58,307 bases of DNA from Novosphingobium sp. Lineage in GTDB: Bacteria > Pseudomonadota > Alphaproteobacteria > Sphingomonadales > Sphingomonadaceae. The DNA lies in assembly GCA_020848655.1 (NCBI GenBank), contig JADLHU010000031.1:1-58307 (forward strand), read 5' to 3'. Below the pieces are notes generated by a model, which saw only the letters and a list, made by a program, of their open reading frames with translations, ran no database searches and had not been told where the DNA came from. The position numbers were made by a program, and so were the translations under genes. Below, one piece after another: positions 25,620 through 34,536 of this stretch. Within the stretch, counting starts at the first letter, position 1. Each line of letters begins with the position of its first letter.

Positions 25620-27026
25620 CTACCGCCCCGCCTGTTCCTCGGCCGGTTTGGCCGCCGCGTTCCCGACCTGCCACGCCAGCGTGCCGCCCACCCAGGTCTG
25701 CAACACCCTGATGCCGCGCAAGTCGGTTGGCGAGGCCAGCAGCGGATCGGCGTCGACCAGCAGGAAATCGGCGCGCTGCCCTTTGGCGAGGCGGCCGATG
25801 CGGCCTTCGGCGAAGGCGGCGCGCGCCGCTTCGGTGGTATAGGCGGCCAGCGCCGCTTCGCGCGTCAGCCGTTCCTGCGCCTGCCAGCCGCCGAAGGGCT
25901 GGCCCGCCGCATCCTGCCGGGTGATCGCGGTGGCCATGCCGGCCAGCGGATCGGCGGCGCGGTCCGGCGCGCCCGAGCCGAACGCCAGGCCTTTCCCGCC
26001 CGCGTCGGCCAGCGATTTCCACGCCTGCACGCCGGCCAGCCGCGCCGGCCCAAGCCGCGCTTCGGCTTCGGCTGCAGACAGCGCCTGCGGTTGCAGCGCA
26101 AAGATCGCGCCGCTGGCCGCGATGCGCGCAAGATCGGCGGGATCGATGGCCTCAGCCCCTTCGATCCGCCAGCGCCGCTCGCCCTTGTACGTCTCCGCCA
26201 GTTCGCCGATCGCATCGAGCACGCCGGCGACGGCCTTGTCACCATGCGCGTCGACAGCCACCTGGAAGCCGTCCATCGCGGCGCGGCTCATCAGGTTCTT
26301 GAGCTGCGTTTCGTTCAGCCGCAGGGCCGGGCGCAGCGTTGGCGCATCGGCATAAGGGGCTTTCAGCGCGGCGGCGCGGCTGGCCAGCGCGCCATCGAGC
26401 GCCAGGTACAGGCCAGACAGCCGCAGCCGGTCGGCATAGAGCCAGGGCGTCGGCCCCGGCCCGCCGATCAGCACCATGGCATCGACGCCGGCGGCATAGG
26501 CCACGATGCGCAGCCGCAGCGTGCCCAGATCGCCGGCGCGGCGATAGGACTGCCAATCCTCGATCGTGGTGCCCATGTCGGCCACCGTGGTCACGCCGCG
26601 GGCCAGCAGCGCCTGCTGCGCTTCGGCCAGCGCCTGATCGCGGTCTTCCGGGCGCGGCTGGCCGGGGCGGGCGGCATCGGCCCTGGCCGGATCGACGGGC
26701 GCGCGGGTGAACAGCGAAAAGCCCAGGTCCATCAGCCGCACATGCGAATCGATCAGGCCGGGGATCAGCACGCGCCCCTTGCCATCGACGAGGTAATCGA
26801 CCTTGCCCGGCCGTTTCTCTCCCCTGTGGAGCACTTGTTCGATGCGGCCGTCATCGCCCACCAGCAGGCCGGTGAACCGTTCCACCCTGCCTTGCGCGTC
26901 CAGTGTCAGGCCATCGACATTGTCGACCAGCACATCGGCGGATGCAGCCACCGGGACCATCGCCAGGAGCAGGGCGAGTGCCATCACGCTCCCCCGGCGG
27001 GGGAGCCTGGGCCGGTGCGCAGCCAT
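25620..27026 (-). CDS. Amidohydrolase-fold protein (YtcJ-like, amidohydrolase_3) with lost metal ligands; probable pseudoenzyme
   Basis: This 468-residue secreted protein has a signal peptide (MALALLLAMVPVAASA, within residues 15-30). It aligns by eye with YtcJ-type metal-dependent amidohydrolases, sharing VLIPGLIDSH, the TTIEDWQSYRRAGDLGTL stretch and the C-terminal RLAKGQRADFLLVDADPLL. In place of the expected ligands it has DSHVR for HxH (Arg97), Tyr207 for the bridging Lys, Asp259 for the His of HAIGD, Gly290 for the His of RIEHA, and Gly352 for the Asp of GSD. It is also shorter than the usual 540-560 residues; a segment expected after about residue 103 is missing. The frame is otherwise open. 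It starts in a TGATG overlap with the upstream dehydrogenase. A non-enzymatic role or early decay are both possible. Confidence 0.85.
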   Translation of the reverse strand: MAAHRPRLPRRGSVMALALLLAMVPVAASADVLVDNVDGLTLDAQGRVERFTGLLVGDDGRIEQVLHRGEKRPGKVDYLVDGKGRVLIPGLIDSHVRLMDLGFSLFTRAPVDPARADAARPGQPRPEDRDQALAEAQQALLARGVTTVADMGTTIEDWQSYRRAGDLGTLRLRIVAYAAGVDAMVLIGGPGPTPWLYADRLRLSGLYLALDGALASRAAALKAPYADAPTLRPALRLNETQLKNLMSRAAMDGFQVAVDAHGDKAVAGVLDAIGELAETYKGERRWRIEGAEAIDPADLARIAASGAIFALQPQALSAAEAEARLGPARLAGVQAWKSLADAGGKGLAFGSGAPDRAADPLAGMATAITRQDAAGQPFGGWQAQERLTREAALAAYTTEAARAAFAEGRIGRLAKGQRADFLLVDADPLLASPTDLRGIRVLQTWVGGTLAWQVGNAAAKPAEEQAGR

Positions 27027-27922
27027 CACTTCGCGTGCTTCCTGGGCAATCTGCGGATCAGGGCGCTGGTATCCTGCCGGCCGCCGCCCATGGCCTGGAG
27101 ATCGGCATAGAACTGGTCGACCAGCGCGGTGACGGGCAGCGACACGCCGATACCGCGCCCTTCGTCCATGGCCAGGCCCAGGTCTTTGCGCATCCAGTCG
27201 ATCGCAAAGCCGAAGTCGAAGCGGTCTTCGGCCATCGATTGCCAGCGGTTGTCCATCTGCCAGCTTTGCGCGGCCCCGCCCGAAATCGCATCGTAGACCT
27301 TGCCCATGTCGAGGTGTGAGGCCTGGGCAAAGCGCACCGCTTCGGCCAGCGCGGCAACGATGCCGGCGATGCAGATCTGGTTGGCCATCTTGGCGGTCTG
27401 CCCGGCGCCCGCCTTGCCGACATGGACGATGCGCGCCGAATAGGCTTCCATCACCGGCCGCGCCGCTTCGATCGCATCGGTCCGGCCGCCGCACATCAGG
27501 GTAAGCGTGCCCTTTTCCGCGCCGATCTGCGATCCGGTCATCGGCGCGTCGACGCAGTGCACTTCCTTGTCGCGCGCTTCCACCGCGATCTGGCGGGCGA
27601 TTCGCGCCGAAACCGTGGTGTGATCGACAAAGACGCCGCCCTTGCGCAGCGTGGAAAACACGCCCTGCGGCCCCAGGACCACGTCGGCCAGATCATCGTC
27701 GTTGCCCACGCAGGTAATCACCACGTCGGCATCGCGCGCCGCTTCGGCCGGGCTTTTCGCCACATGCGCGGCCAGCCCGGGGTTTGCCGTCTGCCAGGCC
27801 GAAACCCGATTGGGCGAGCGATTGTAGATGGTCAGCGCATGGCCGGCCTGGCCGATGTGGCGGGCGATGGCGCCGCCCATCACGCCCAGGCCCAGGAAGG
27901 AGACTTTTCTGGCATCGCTCAT
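27026..27922 (-). CDS. NAD(P)-dependent beta-hydroxyacid dehydrogenase (3-hydroxyisobutyrate dehydrogenase family)
   Basis: This 298-residue cytosolic oxidoreductase has the N-terminal nucleotide-binding motif GLGVMGGAIARH (11-22), the substrate motif DAPMTGSQIGAEKGTL (125-140) and the catalytic Lys178 in GQTAKMANQ. The C-terminal helical domain is complete. Family members oxidise 3-hydroxyisobutyrate, or reduce tartronate or succinic semialdehyde. This branch cannot be pinned to one substrate. It is followed by the amidohydrolase-fold gene in a TGATG overlap, but the lost active site there gives no pathway clue. Confidence 0.9.
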   Translation of the reverse strand: MSDARKVSFLGLGVMGGAIARHIGQAGHALTIYNRSPNRVSAWQTANPGLAAHVAKSPAEAARDADVVITCVGNDDDLADVVLGPQGVFSTLRKGGVFVDHTTVSARIARQIAVEARDKEVHCVDAPMTGSQIGAEKGTLTLMCGGRTDAIEAARPVMEAYSARIVHVGKAGAGQTAKMANQICIAGIVAALAEAVRFAQASHLDMGKVYDAISGGAAQSWQMDNRWQSMAEDRFDFGFAIDWMRKDLGLAMDEGRGIGVSLPVTALVDQFYADLQAMGGGRQDTSALIRRLPRKHAK

Positions 27923-28023
27923 GAAGGGGACTTTAGCCGCTTTGGCGGCGCGCGCCAGCCTTTGCCAATCGGCATCATTCGTTTAGATGATCATTCCCAC
28001 CCCCTTTTTCCGATGAGGTCCAA

Positions 28024-28407
28024 GTGCTGCAAGCGGCGCGGTTTCTGTTCTGGTCGGCGTTCGCGTTCGCGATCCTGATGGCATCGCTGCCGCAGTCGCC
28101 GTGGCTGCCGATCGACCGCTTCGGCGACAAGTTCGGGCATGCGCTGGCCTTTGCCGTGCTGACGCTGTTCGCCCAACTGGGCTTTCGCACCGTATCGCGC
28201 TGGCGGATTGCAGAGCGGCTTTCGTTCTTCGGCGCGATGATCGAACTGGTGCAGAGCATTCCCGCGCTGCACCGCGATTGCGACATTCGCGACTGGGTGG
28301 TGGACACGGCGATGGTGCTGCTGGTCACGATCGGCTTCGTGCTTGCCGATCGCAGGGGCTGGACGCAGCGGGGCCAGGCCGCGATCGGAGAGGAGCCGGT
28401 TGCGTAG
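28024..28407 (+). CDS. VanZ-like small membrane protein
   Basis: This 127-residue protein begins with GTG at 28024 and has about four hydrophobic segments. They include ARFLFWSAFAFAILMASLP, a middle pair around FGHALAFAVLTLFAQLGF, and DTAMVLLVTIGFVLA. The DKFGHALAFAVLT motif and the RDCDIRDWVVDTAMV motif match the VanZ-like family, a group of integral membrane proteins of unknown function. It is divergent from the dehydrogenase gene and stands about 80 bp before ilvA. No direct link with threonine metabolism is evident. Confidence 0.78.
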   Translation: MLQAARFLFWSAFAFAILMASLPQSPWLPIDRFGDKFGHALAFAVLTLFAQLGFRTVSRWRIAERLSFFGAMIELVQSIPALHRDCDIRDWVVDTAMVLLVTIGFVLADRRGWTQRGQAAIGEEPVA

Positions 28408-28489
28408 GCCGGTCACGCAGGCCAGCCGCGCGGGCCGCCAGCGTCGGATTGCGGTTTTCAAGGACGCGCGTTTCCTTTAGGGCGCGCGC

Positions 28490-29740
28490 ATGCACAAACC
28501 AGTTCCCCAGTCCGCCGCAGGCCATAGCGCCCTGCTGACCGCCGCCGATGTTCGCACGGCGGCGGAGCGAATTGCGGGCGCGGTGGTGCGCACGCCCACG
28601 TTCAAAAGCCAGACGCTGAGCCAGATCAGCGGCGCGGAAATCTATCTCAAGTTCGAAAACCACCAGTTCACCGCTGCCTACAAGGAACGCGGCGCGCTTA
28701 ACGCCATGCTGCAACTGACCGACGAACAGCGCCGTTGCGGCGTGATCGCGGCTTCGGCCGGCAACCATTCGCAGGGCCTGTCGTATCACGGCAGGCGGCT
28801 GGGCATCCCGGTCACGATCGTCATGCCGCGCACCACGCCGGTGGTGAAGATCATGCAGACCGAAAGCGTCGGCGGCATCGTCGTGCTCGAAGGCGAAAGT
28901 TTCGACGAGGCATCGGCCCATGCCCGCACGCTGCAACGGGAACTGGGGCTGACGTTCGTCCACCCCTTCGACGATCCGCATGTCGCCGCCGGGCAAGGCA
29001 CCGTGGCGCTCGAAATGCTGGCCGACGTTCCCGATCTTGAGGTGCTGGCGATCCCGGTGGGCGGCGGCGGCCTGGCTTCGGGGATGAGCGTGATCGCGCG
29101 CGATATCTCGCCCGATATCAAGCTGATCGGGGTGGAGGCGGAACTTTATCCGTCGATGTACAACCTGCTGAAATCGGCCAACTGCCCGGTGGGCGGCGAT
29201 ACCCTGGCCGAAGGCATCGCGGTGTTCGAGCCGGGCAAGTTCACCTCTGCCGTGCTGGCCGACTATCTCGACGATTTCGTGCTGGTCAGCGAAAACCAGT
29301 TGGAACGCGCGCTGGCGCTGCTGCTGCAGATCGAAAAGACCGTGGTCGAAGGCGCGGGCGCGGCGGGGCTGGCGGCGGTGCTGGCCTATCCAGAGCATTT
29401 CGCCGGCCGCAAGGTCGGCATCGTGCTGTCGGGCGGCAATATCGACACGCGTCTGCTGACCAACGTGCTGCTGCGCGATCTGGTGCGATCGGGCCGGCTG
29501 GCGCGGCTGCGGCTGACCTTGCAGGATCGTCCCGGCTCGCTGCTGCGCGTGTCCAAGGTGTTTTACGATCACAACGTCAACATCGTCGAGATCGTCCACC
29601 AGCGCATCTTCACCGACCTGCCGGCCAAGGGCATCGCCACCGAGATCGAATGCGAGGCGCGCGATGACAAGCAGCTCAACGCCCTGATCGACGCGCTGCG
29701 TGTCGAGGGCTTCGAAGTCAGCCAGATGGAACTGAGCTGA
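28490..29740 (+). CDS. ilvA: Threonine ammonia-lyase (threonine deaminase)
   Basis: This PLP enzyme converts L-threonine to 2-oxobutanoate and ammonia, the first step of isoleucine synthesis. The 416-residue protein shows the PLP lysine Lys65 (TAAYKERGALN), SAGNHSQGLSYH, and the phosphate-binding GGGGLASG. A C-terminal ACT domain (LRLTLQDRPGSLLRVSKVFYDHNVNIVEI to the end) suggests allosteric control. The length with a single ACT domain fits the shorter deaminase form, which can be either the biosynthetic IlvA or the catabolic type. No branched-chain biosynthesis gene adjoins it, so the pathway assignment is by family. Confidence 0.92.
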   Translation: MHKPVPQSAAGHSALLTAADVRTAAERIAGAVVRTPTFKSQTLSQISGAEIYLKFENHQFTAAYKERGALNAMLQLTDEQRRCGVIAASAGNHSQGLSYHGRRLGIPVTIVMPRTTPVVKIMQTESVGGIVVLEGESFDEASAHARTLQRELGLTFVHPFDDPHVAAGQGTVALEMLADVPDLEVLAIPVGGGGLASGMSVIARDISPDIKLIGVEAELYPSMYNLLKSANCPVGGDTLAEGIAVFEPGKFTSAVLADYLDDFVLVSENQLERALALLLQIEKTVVEGAGAAGLAAVLAYPEHFAGRKVGIVLSGGNIDTRLLTNVLLRDLVRSGRLARLRLTLQDRPGSLLRVSKVFYDHNVNIVEIVHQRIFTDLPAKGIATEIECEARDDKQLNALIDALRVEGFEVSQMELS

Positions 29741-29927
29741 CGCCCGCCGGGCCGGCCGCGCCGCGTTAAGGTTTGCGCGGGGGCCCGCCCCGCCACAGGA
29801 CATCTGTGCAAAATCGCCCTTGCGCCGGGCGTTTCATGGTTAAAACACTTTCAACTCTCCAGCCGCGCAGGCATAGTCCCCAAACCCGCTGCGTTCGGCG
29901 CGGGGCGGCAAAGGAAGCTTGGCTGAC

Positions 29928-30782
29928 GTGACGGCGCCTGTTCGATTTCCCCGCTTTTTCGTGACCAGCCCGGCGGCGTGCCCCTATCTTCCGGGGCGCA
30001 GCGAACGCAAGGTTTTCACGGAACTGAAAGGGCCGCATGCCGATGCGCTGAACGATGCGCTGGGCCGGATCGGATTTCGGCGCAGCCAGACGGTCGCCTA
30101 TCGCCCGTCCTGCCTCGATTGCACCGCCTGCGTTTCGGTGCGCGTGGTGGTGGATGAATTCGCCGCCTCGTCCACGCAGAAGCGCAACCTGAAGCGCAAC
30201 AGCGATCTGGTCGCCACGCTGTGCCGGCCGTGGTCCACCACCGAACAGTTCGAACTGCTCCAGCGCTATCTGGGCGTGCGCCATCCCGGCGGCGGCATGG
30301 CGACGATGGACGAAATCGATTTCGCCGACATGATCGAACATACCCCGGTCACGACTTATGTGATCGAGTATCGCGAACCATCGGCCGATGGCGTCACGCC
30401 CGGCCGGCTGGTCGGCGCCTGCCTGACCGACCGGCAGGGCGATGGCCTGTCGATGATCTACAGCTTCTACGATCCCGATCACACCACGCGCTCGGGGCTG
30501 GGCAACTATATCATCCTCGATCACATCCGCCGCGCGGGCGAGATGGGCCTGCCGTTCGTCTATCTGGGCTACTGGGTCGATGGCTCCACGCGGATGCAGT
30601 ACAAGGTGCGCTATCGCCCGCTCGATCAGCTTGGCCGCAATGGCTGGGAACGCATGCCGGCGGCGGAGCAGGATCGCTACATCCTTGAAGCCGCGCAAGG
30701 CCGGGGCGAAGATGGCACGCCCGGCGGTGGCCGCAAGGATGGCCTTGGCGGCGCATCGGAACAGTTCCACATCGCCGGCTGA
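29928..30782 (+). CDS. bpt: Aspartate/glutamate leucyltransferase (Bpt, arginyltransferase-like)
   Basis: Bpt transfers leucine from Leu-tRNA to N-terminal Asp or Glu of proteins, tagging them for ClpS/ClpAP degradation. The 284-residue protein begins [23 protein letters not shown] and has the cysteine cluster [16 protein letters not shown]. It also has the RNSDL and [21 protein letters not shown] blocks of ATE/Bpt enzymes. I prefer GTG at 29928 because homologues begin near this point. A TTG at 29919 is an alternative; AAGGAAG at 29911-29917 precedes both. It is convergent with the porin gene. Confidence 0.9.
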   Translation: MTAPVRFPRFFVTSPAACPYLPGRSERKVFTELKGPHADALNDALGRIGFRRSQTVAYRPSCLDCTACVSVRVVVDEFAASSTQKRNLKRNSDLVATLCRPWSTTEQFELLQRYLGVRHPGGGMATMDEIDFADMIEHTPVTTYVIEYREPSADGVTPGRLVGACLTDRQGDGLSMIYSFYDPDHTTRSGLGNYIILDHIRRAGEMGLPFVYLGYWVDGSTRMQYKVRYRPLDQLGRNGWERMPAAEQDRYILEAAQGRGEDGTPGGGRKDGLGGASEQFHIAG

Positions 30783-30794
30783 CAGGTTCTGCGG

Positions 30795-32186
30795 CTAAAA
30801 GCTCGCGGTAAGCCCCGTTGCCAGATAGTGCGTGTCGCCCGTTGCCGGGGCGTTGGGCGCATCGTGCAGGAAGCCGCGCTTGGCCAGCCACACCGCGTTG
30901 ATTTCCGCCCGCAGCGCCTGCGGCACCACCCAGTAGCGCAAGCGCGCGTCGATCTGGTGCCCGGCGAAGCGGCCGGACGTGCCGCTGGCGTCGCGCACGC
31001 CGGTGGTGGAGAATGCATCGCTACGGCTGGCCAGCCATAGCGCGTGATACGTCGCCATCGCATCCCAGCGGCGCGAGGGCGCGGCTTCGACGCGCAGGCC
31101 CGGTGTTTCGATATTGGCGCGCCCGATCGCGTTGTAGATGCCGGACGGGGCGAGATCGGCGCGGCGCATGCCGAACAGCGTGTCAAAGCGGCCGAAGCCG
31201 CGCCCCGGGCCATCGCCGCTGGCGCGATCGTATTCCACCGAAAGGCGCAGCCTGGCCGGGCCGGGAAAGGTGTAGCCGGCATCGGCATGGACGAACCACG
31301 CGGCGACCGGCAGGCGCGGCGCCGCCGGCGCGGTGGAGGCGCGGACACTGCCGAACTGGAACATGCCTTCGCCCTCGAAATCGAGTCGGCCGGGCCGGGG
31401 TTCGCGGATCAGCCGGGCGCTGACCGTGTGCAGGTTGCGGTTGCGCGTGGGGTGGCCCGCCCAGTCGCGCTCCTGCAGGCGCACATAGCCCAGTTCCGCC
31501 GTGGCGCCGGCCAGCGTTGCCGGCCGGGCGATCAGCCCGCCCCACAGCCTGAGATCGAAGCTCTCGCGATCCCGGCGCACCTGTTCGCGCCGCACCGATG
31601 GCAGATCGTCGGGCAGGCGAAGCTGCGGCAGGGTGTAGAACAGCGTGGCAGTGGTGCCGTCGCGCAGCGTCAGGTCGGCGCGCAGCCCGGTATAGCCGTT
31701 GGTGGTGTTGCGATAGTCATCCGCCGCCACCAGCCGCCGCGAACGGAGGTTGAGCATCATCCGGCCAAGCTGGAGCGTGGCCTTGCTGCCGGTGCCGAAG
31801 GGCCGGGCGATATCGGCCGCCAGATAGGCCTGCACCAGTTCCAGCGCGTTGATTTCGTTGGCCCCGAAGGCGCCGCCGGTTTTCTCCAGCGCGACGCGGC
31901 TGTCATAGATCTCCGCGCCGATGCGCAGCGCCGGCGCGGCGCGGTATTCGGCCAGCAGCGTGGTGCGGATGGCAAGCTGCTCGTCGTTGGGGTTGAAACC
32001 CGTACGCGGCTGGCCGTCCAGCGTTTCGTAGCGGAGACGCAGGCTGCCCGACAGCTTGACATCATCGGGGTTGCCGATCGCGGCTTGCAGCGTTGGCGCC
32101 TTGGCCAGCGCGGGCGCGGGCAGGGGGCCGGCAAACACCGCGGCGGCAAGCACGGGGCACAACAGACAGCGGGCAATCGGGGTCAT
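30795..32186 (-). CDS. Outer-membrane porin, alginate-export family
   Basis: This 463-residue protein begins MTPIARCLLCPVLAAAVFAGPLPAPALA, a signal peptide. The rest alternates short amphipathic beta strands and ends in a C-terminal aromatic residue (LATGLTASF), the mark of an outer-membrane beta barrel recognised by the BAM complex. Segments LSGSLRLRYETLDGQPRTGF and GRMMLNLRSRRLVAADDYRNT match the alginate_exp barrel family. Despite the family name, homologues in sphingomonads are found without alginate genes, so the substrate here is unknown. It lies downstream of glnA on the same strand but beyond a clear terminator, so it should have its own promoter in 32187-32370. Confidence 0.85.
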   Translation of the reverse strand: MTPIARCLLCPVLAAAVFAGPLPAPALAKAPTLQAAIGNPDDVKLSGSLRLRYETLDGQPRTGFNPNDEQLAIRTTLLAEYRAAPALRIGAEIYDSRVALEKTGGAFGANEINALELVQAYLAADIARPFGTGSKATLQLGRMMLNLRSRRLVAADDYRNTTNGYTGLRADLTLRDGTTATLFYTLPQLRLPDDLPSVRREQVRRDRESFDLRLWGGLIARPATLAGATAELGYVRLQERDWAGHPTRNRNLHTVSARLIREPRPGRLDFEGEGMFQFGSVRASTAPAAPRLPVAAWFVHADAGYTFPGPARLRLSVEYDRASGDGPGRGFGRFDTLFGMRRADLAPSGIYNAIGRANIETPGLRVEAAPSRRWDAMATYHALWLASRSDAFSTTGVRDASGTSGRFAGHQIDARLRYWVVPQALRAEINAVWLAKRGFLHDAPNAPATGDTHYLATGLTASF

Positions 32187-32375
32187 CACAGGCGCGCTCC
32201 ACGGGCCGGCTGGGCCGGCGCAAGAAGCAACACTTGGGCGCGCGCTGCGCTTGACCGGGAGGTTGCGCTGCCCCGGGCGTGCGGCTTCGTACCATCTTGT
32301 TCGCGCCGGGCAAGGGGGAGGGCGCCATTGCAAACCCCGCTTGCCCGTCCCGATCGTGTCCCGTCGTCCAAACCG

Positions 32376-32406
32376 AAAAGGGCGCGCAAGTTGCCTCGCG
32401 CGCCCT
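32376..32406 (-). terminator. Rho-independent terminator after glnA
   Basis: Reading the minus strand, GGGCGCGC (complement of 32398-32405) pairs perfectly with GCGCGCCC (complement of 32380-32387) around a 10-base loop, and TTTT (complement of 32376-32379) follows at once, then CGGTTT. It lies 25 bp past the glnA stop. It should end the glnB-glnA transcript and insulate the porin gene. Confidence 0.85.
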
Positions 32407-32430
32407 CCTCGGTGAACTCTGGCGGTGGGA

Positions 32431-33843
32431 TCAGCCGCTGTAGTACATGTCGAACTCGACCGGCGACGGGGACATTTCCCAGCGCGCCACTTCCGGCCAC
32501 TTCAGTTCGATATAGGCATCGATCTGGTCCTTGGTGAACACGCCGCCCTGAAGCAGGAAGTCATGATCGGCGATCAGGCTTTCCAGCGCTTCGCGCAGCG
32601 AACCGCACACGGTCGGCACGGTGGCCAGTTCGGCGGGCGGCAGATCATAGAGGTTCTTGTCCATCGCCTCGCCGGGATGGATCTTGTTCTGGATGCCGTC
32701 GATGCCGGCCATCAGCAGCGCGGACGTGGCGAGGTAGGAGTTCGCCAGCGGATCGGGGAAGCGGAATTCCACGCGCTTGCCCTTTTCGCCCGCACCGTAA
32801 GGAATGCGGCACGAAGCCGAGCGGTTGCGCGCCGAATAGGCGAGCAGCACGGGGGCTTCATAGCCCGGCACCAGGCGCTTATAGCTGTTGGTGGTCGGGT
32901 TGGTGAAGGCGTTCAGCGCCTTGGCGTGCTTGATCACGCCGCCGATGTAATAGAGGCAGGTGTCCGACAGGCCGGCATAGCCATTGCCCGCGAAGGTGTT
33001 CTTGCCCTTGTTCCAGATCGACATGTGCGTGTGCATGCCCGAACCGTTATCGGCCTTGATCGGCTTGGGCATGAAGGTTGCCGTCTTGCCATAGGCCTGG
33101 GCCACCATCTTCACGACGTACGTGTAGATCTGGATGCGATCGCAGGTTTCCACCAGTTCGCCGAAGGTCAGGCCCAGTTCGTGCTGGCCGCCGGCGACTT
33201 CGTGGTGGTGCTTGTCCATGGGCAGGCCCATTTCGAGCAGCGTCGAGACCATTTCGGCGCGAATGTCGGTGGTGACATCGACCGGGCCGACCGGGAAGTA
33301 GCCGCCCTTGGCGCGCGGACGGTGGCCGAGGTTGCCGCCTTCGTACTTGGTGCCGGTGTTGGTCGGCAGTTCGACGTCGTCGATCTTGTAGTAGCTCGAA
33401 TTGTAGGTGTTATCGAACTGCACGTCGTCGAACATGAAGAATTCAGGCTCGGGACCGATGAAGATCTGGTCGCCCAGGCCGGTCTGCTTGAGATAGGCTT
33501 CGGCGCGCTTGGCGGTCGAGCGCGGGTCACGCGAATAAAGCGTGCCGTCCGACGCTTCGACGATGTCGCAGACCAGGATCATCATCGGCGTGGCCGAGAA
33601 CGGATCGACATAGACCGCGTCAAGATCGGGCTTCAGGATCATGTCGGATTCGTTGATGGCCTTCCAGCCTTCGATCGACGAACCGTCGAACATCAGGCCG
33701 TCGATCAGCTCATTCTCGCCGATCGCGCCGGCGCACATCGTCAGGTGATGCCAGATGCCCTTCGGATCGGTGAAGCGGACGTCGACCCATTCGATCTCTT
33801 CGTCCTTGATGCGCTTCAGAATGTCAGCCGGTTTATTCGCCAT
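32431..33843 (-). CDS. glnA: Glutamine synthetase, type I
   Basis: GlnA makes glutamine from glutamate, ammonia and ATP and is the main entry of ammonium into biosynthesis. The 470-residue protein shows the beta-grasp start (DVRFTDPKGIWHHLTM), the signature FDGSSIEGW, PEPEFFMFDD, the ATP-site block GSGMHTHMSIW, NPTTNSYKRLVPGYEAPV and the active-site Arg in RVEFRFPDP. KNLYDLPP near residue 400 holds the Tyr that GlnE adenylylates in class I-beta enzymes. It lies 64 bp after glnB on the same strand, with a strong terminator downstream. Nitrogen-controlled expression through the sigma-54 promoter upstream of glnB is likely. Confidence 0.97.
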   Translation of the reverse strand: MANKPADILKRIKDEEIEWVDVRFTDPKGIWHHLTMCAGAIGENELIDGLMFDGSSIEGWKAINESDMILKPDLDAVYVDPFSATPMMILVCDIVEASDGTLYSRDPRSTAKRAEAYLKQTGLGDQIFIGPEPEFFMFDDVQFDNTYNSSYYKIDDVELPTNTGTKYEGGNLGHRPRAKGGYFPVGPVDVTTDIRAEMVSTLLEMGLPMDKHHHEVAGGQHELGLTFGELVETCDRIQIYTYVVKMVAQAYGKTATFMPKPIKADNGSGMHTHMSIWNKGKNTFAGNGYAGLSDTCLYYIGGVIKHAKALNAFTNPTTNSYKRLVPGYEAPVLLAYSARNRSASCRIPYGAGEKGKRVEFRFPDPLANSYLATSALLMAGIDGIQNKIHPGEAMDKNLYDLPPAELATVPTVCGSLREALESLIADHDFLLQGGVFTKDQIDAYIELKWPEVARWEMSPSPVEFDMYYSG

Positions 33844-33907
33844 AAGTCTGTGCCCTTTGCTGGGATAGTAAGGTTAGGCCGTAGTCTGCATGGATTGACT
33901 GGATGGA

Positions 33908-34315
<408 letters not shown>

Positions 34316-34324
34316 TTACCTTCT

Positions 34325-34341
34325 ATCAAGAATCGTGCCAG
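34325..34341 (-). promoter_or_regulatory. Candidate sigma-54 promoter of glnB-glnA
   Basis: On the minus strand the sequence reads CTGGCACGATTCTTGAT. This gives a -24 element CTGGCACG, then ATTC, then TTGAT at -12. It fits the RpoN consensus (TGGCACG-N4-TTGCW) except for A in place of C in the -12 element. The GG-N10-GA spacing is right. It lies about 80 bp upstream of the glnB start codon. Together with the NtrC-like palindrome 149 bp further upstream it indicates nitrogen control. Confidence 0.7.
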
Positions 34342-34488
34342 AGGCTGTCGCCAAGCCGTAAGCCATGCGTCCGTTCGGGGGAAGGCTGGAATCGCACGAT
34401 TCATCGCCGCCGGCTTTGCCGTTGTGGCACAGCCCCCTGCCGGAAGATGTCGCAATGCGGCAATGCGTGGTTAAAATTCGGGCAGAAC

Positions 34489-34505
34489 TGCACAAAATTT
34501 GTGCG
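34489..34505. promoter_or_regulatory. Candidate NtrC-binding palindrome upstream of glnB
   Basis: The sequence TGCACAAAATTTGTGCG has the TGCAC-N7-GTGC pattern of NtrC enhancer sites. GCACAAA and TTTGTGC form a perfect 7-bp inverted repeat around one base. It sits about 150 bp upstream of the candidate sigma-54 promoter, a normal enhancer distance, and 17 bp upstream of a second small palindrome CGATGC-CT-GCATCG (34504-34517) that partly abuts it. NtrC itself is not encoded in this window. Confidence 0.65.
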
Positions 34506-34536
34506 ATGCCTGCATCGAACCGGGTGCGCGCCATGA

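Noticed and set aside
29815..29834. Possible terminator after ilvA (CGCCC / GGGCG with TTT)
   Set aside because: The stem is only 5 bp and the T tract has three bases, which is too weak to call in GC-rich DNA.
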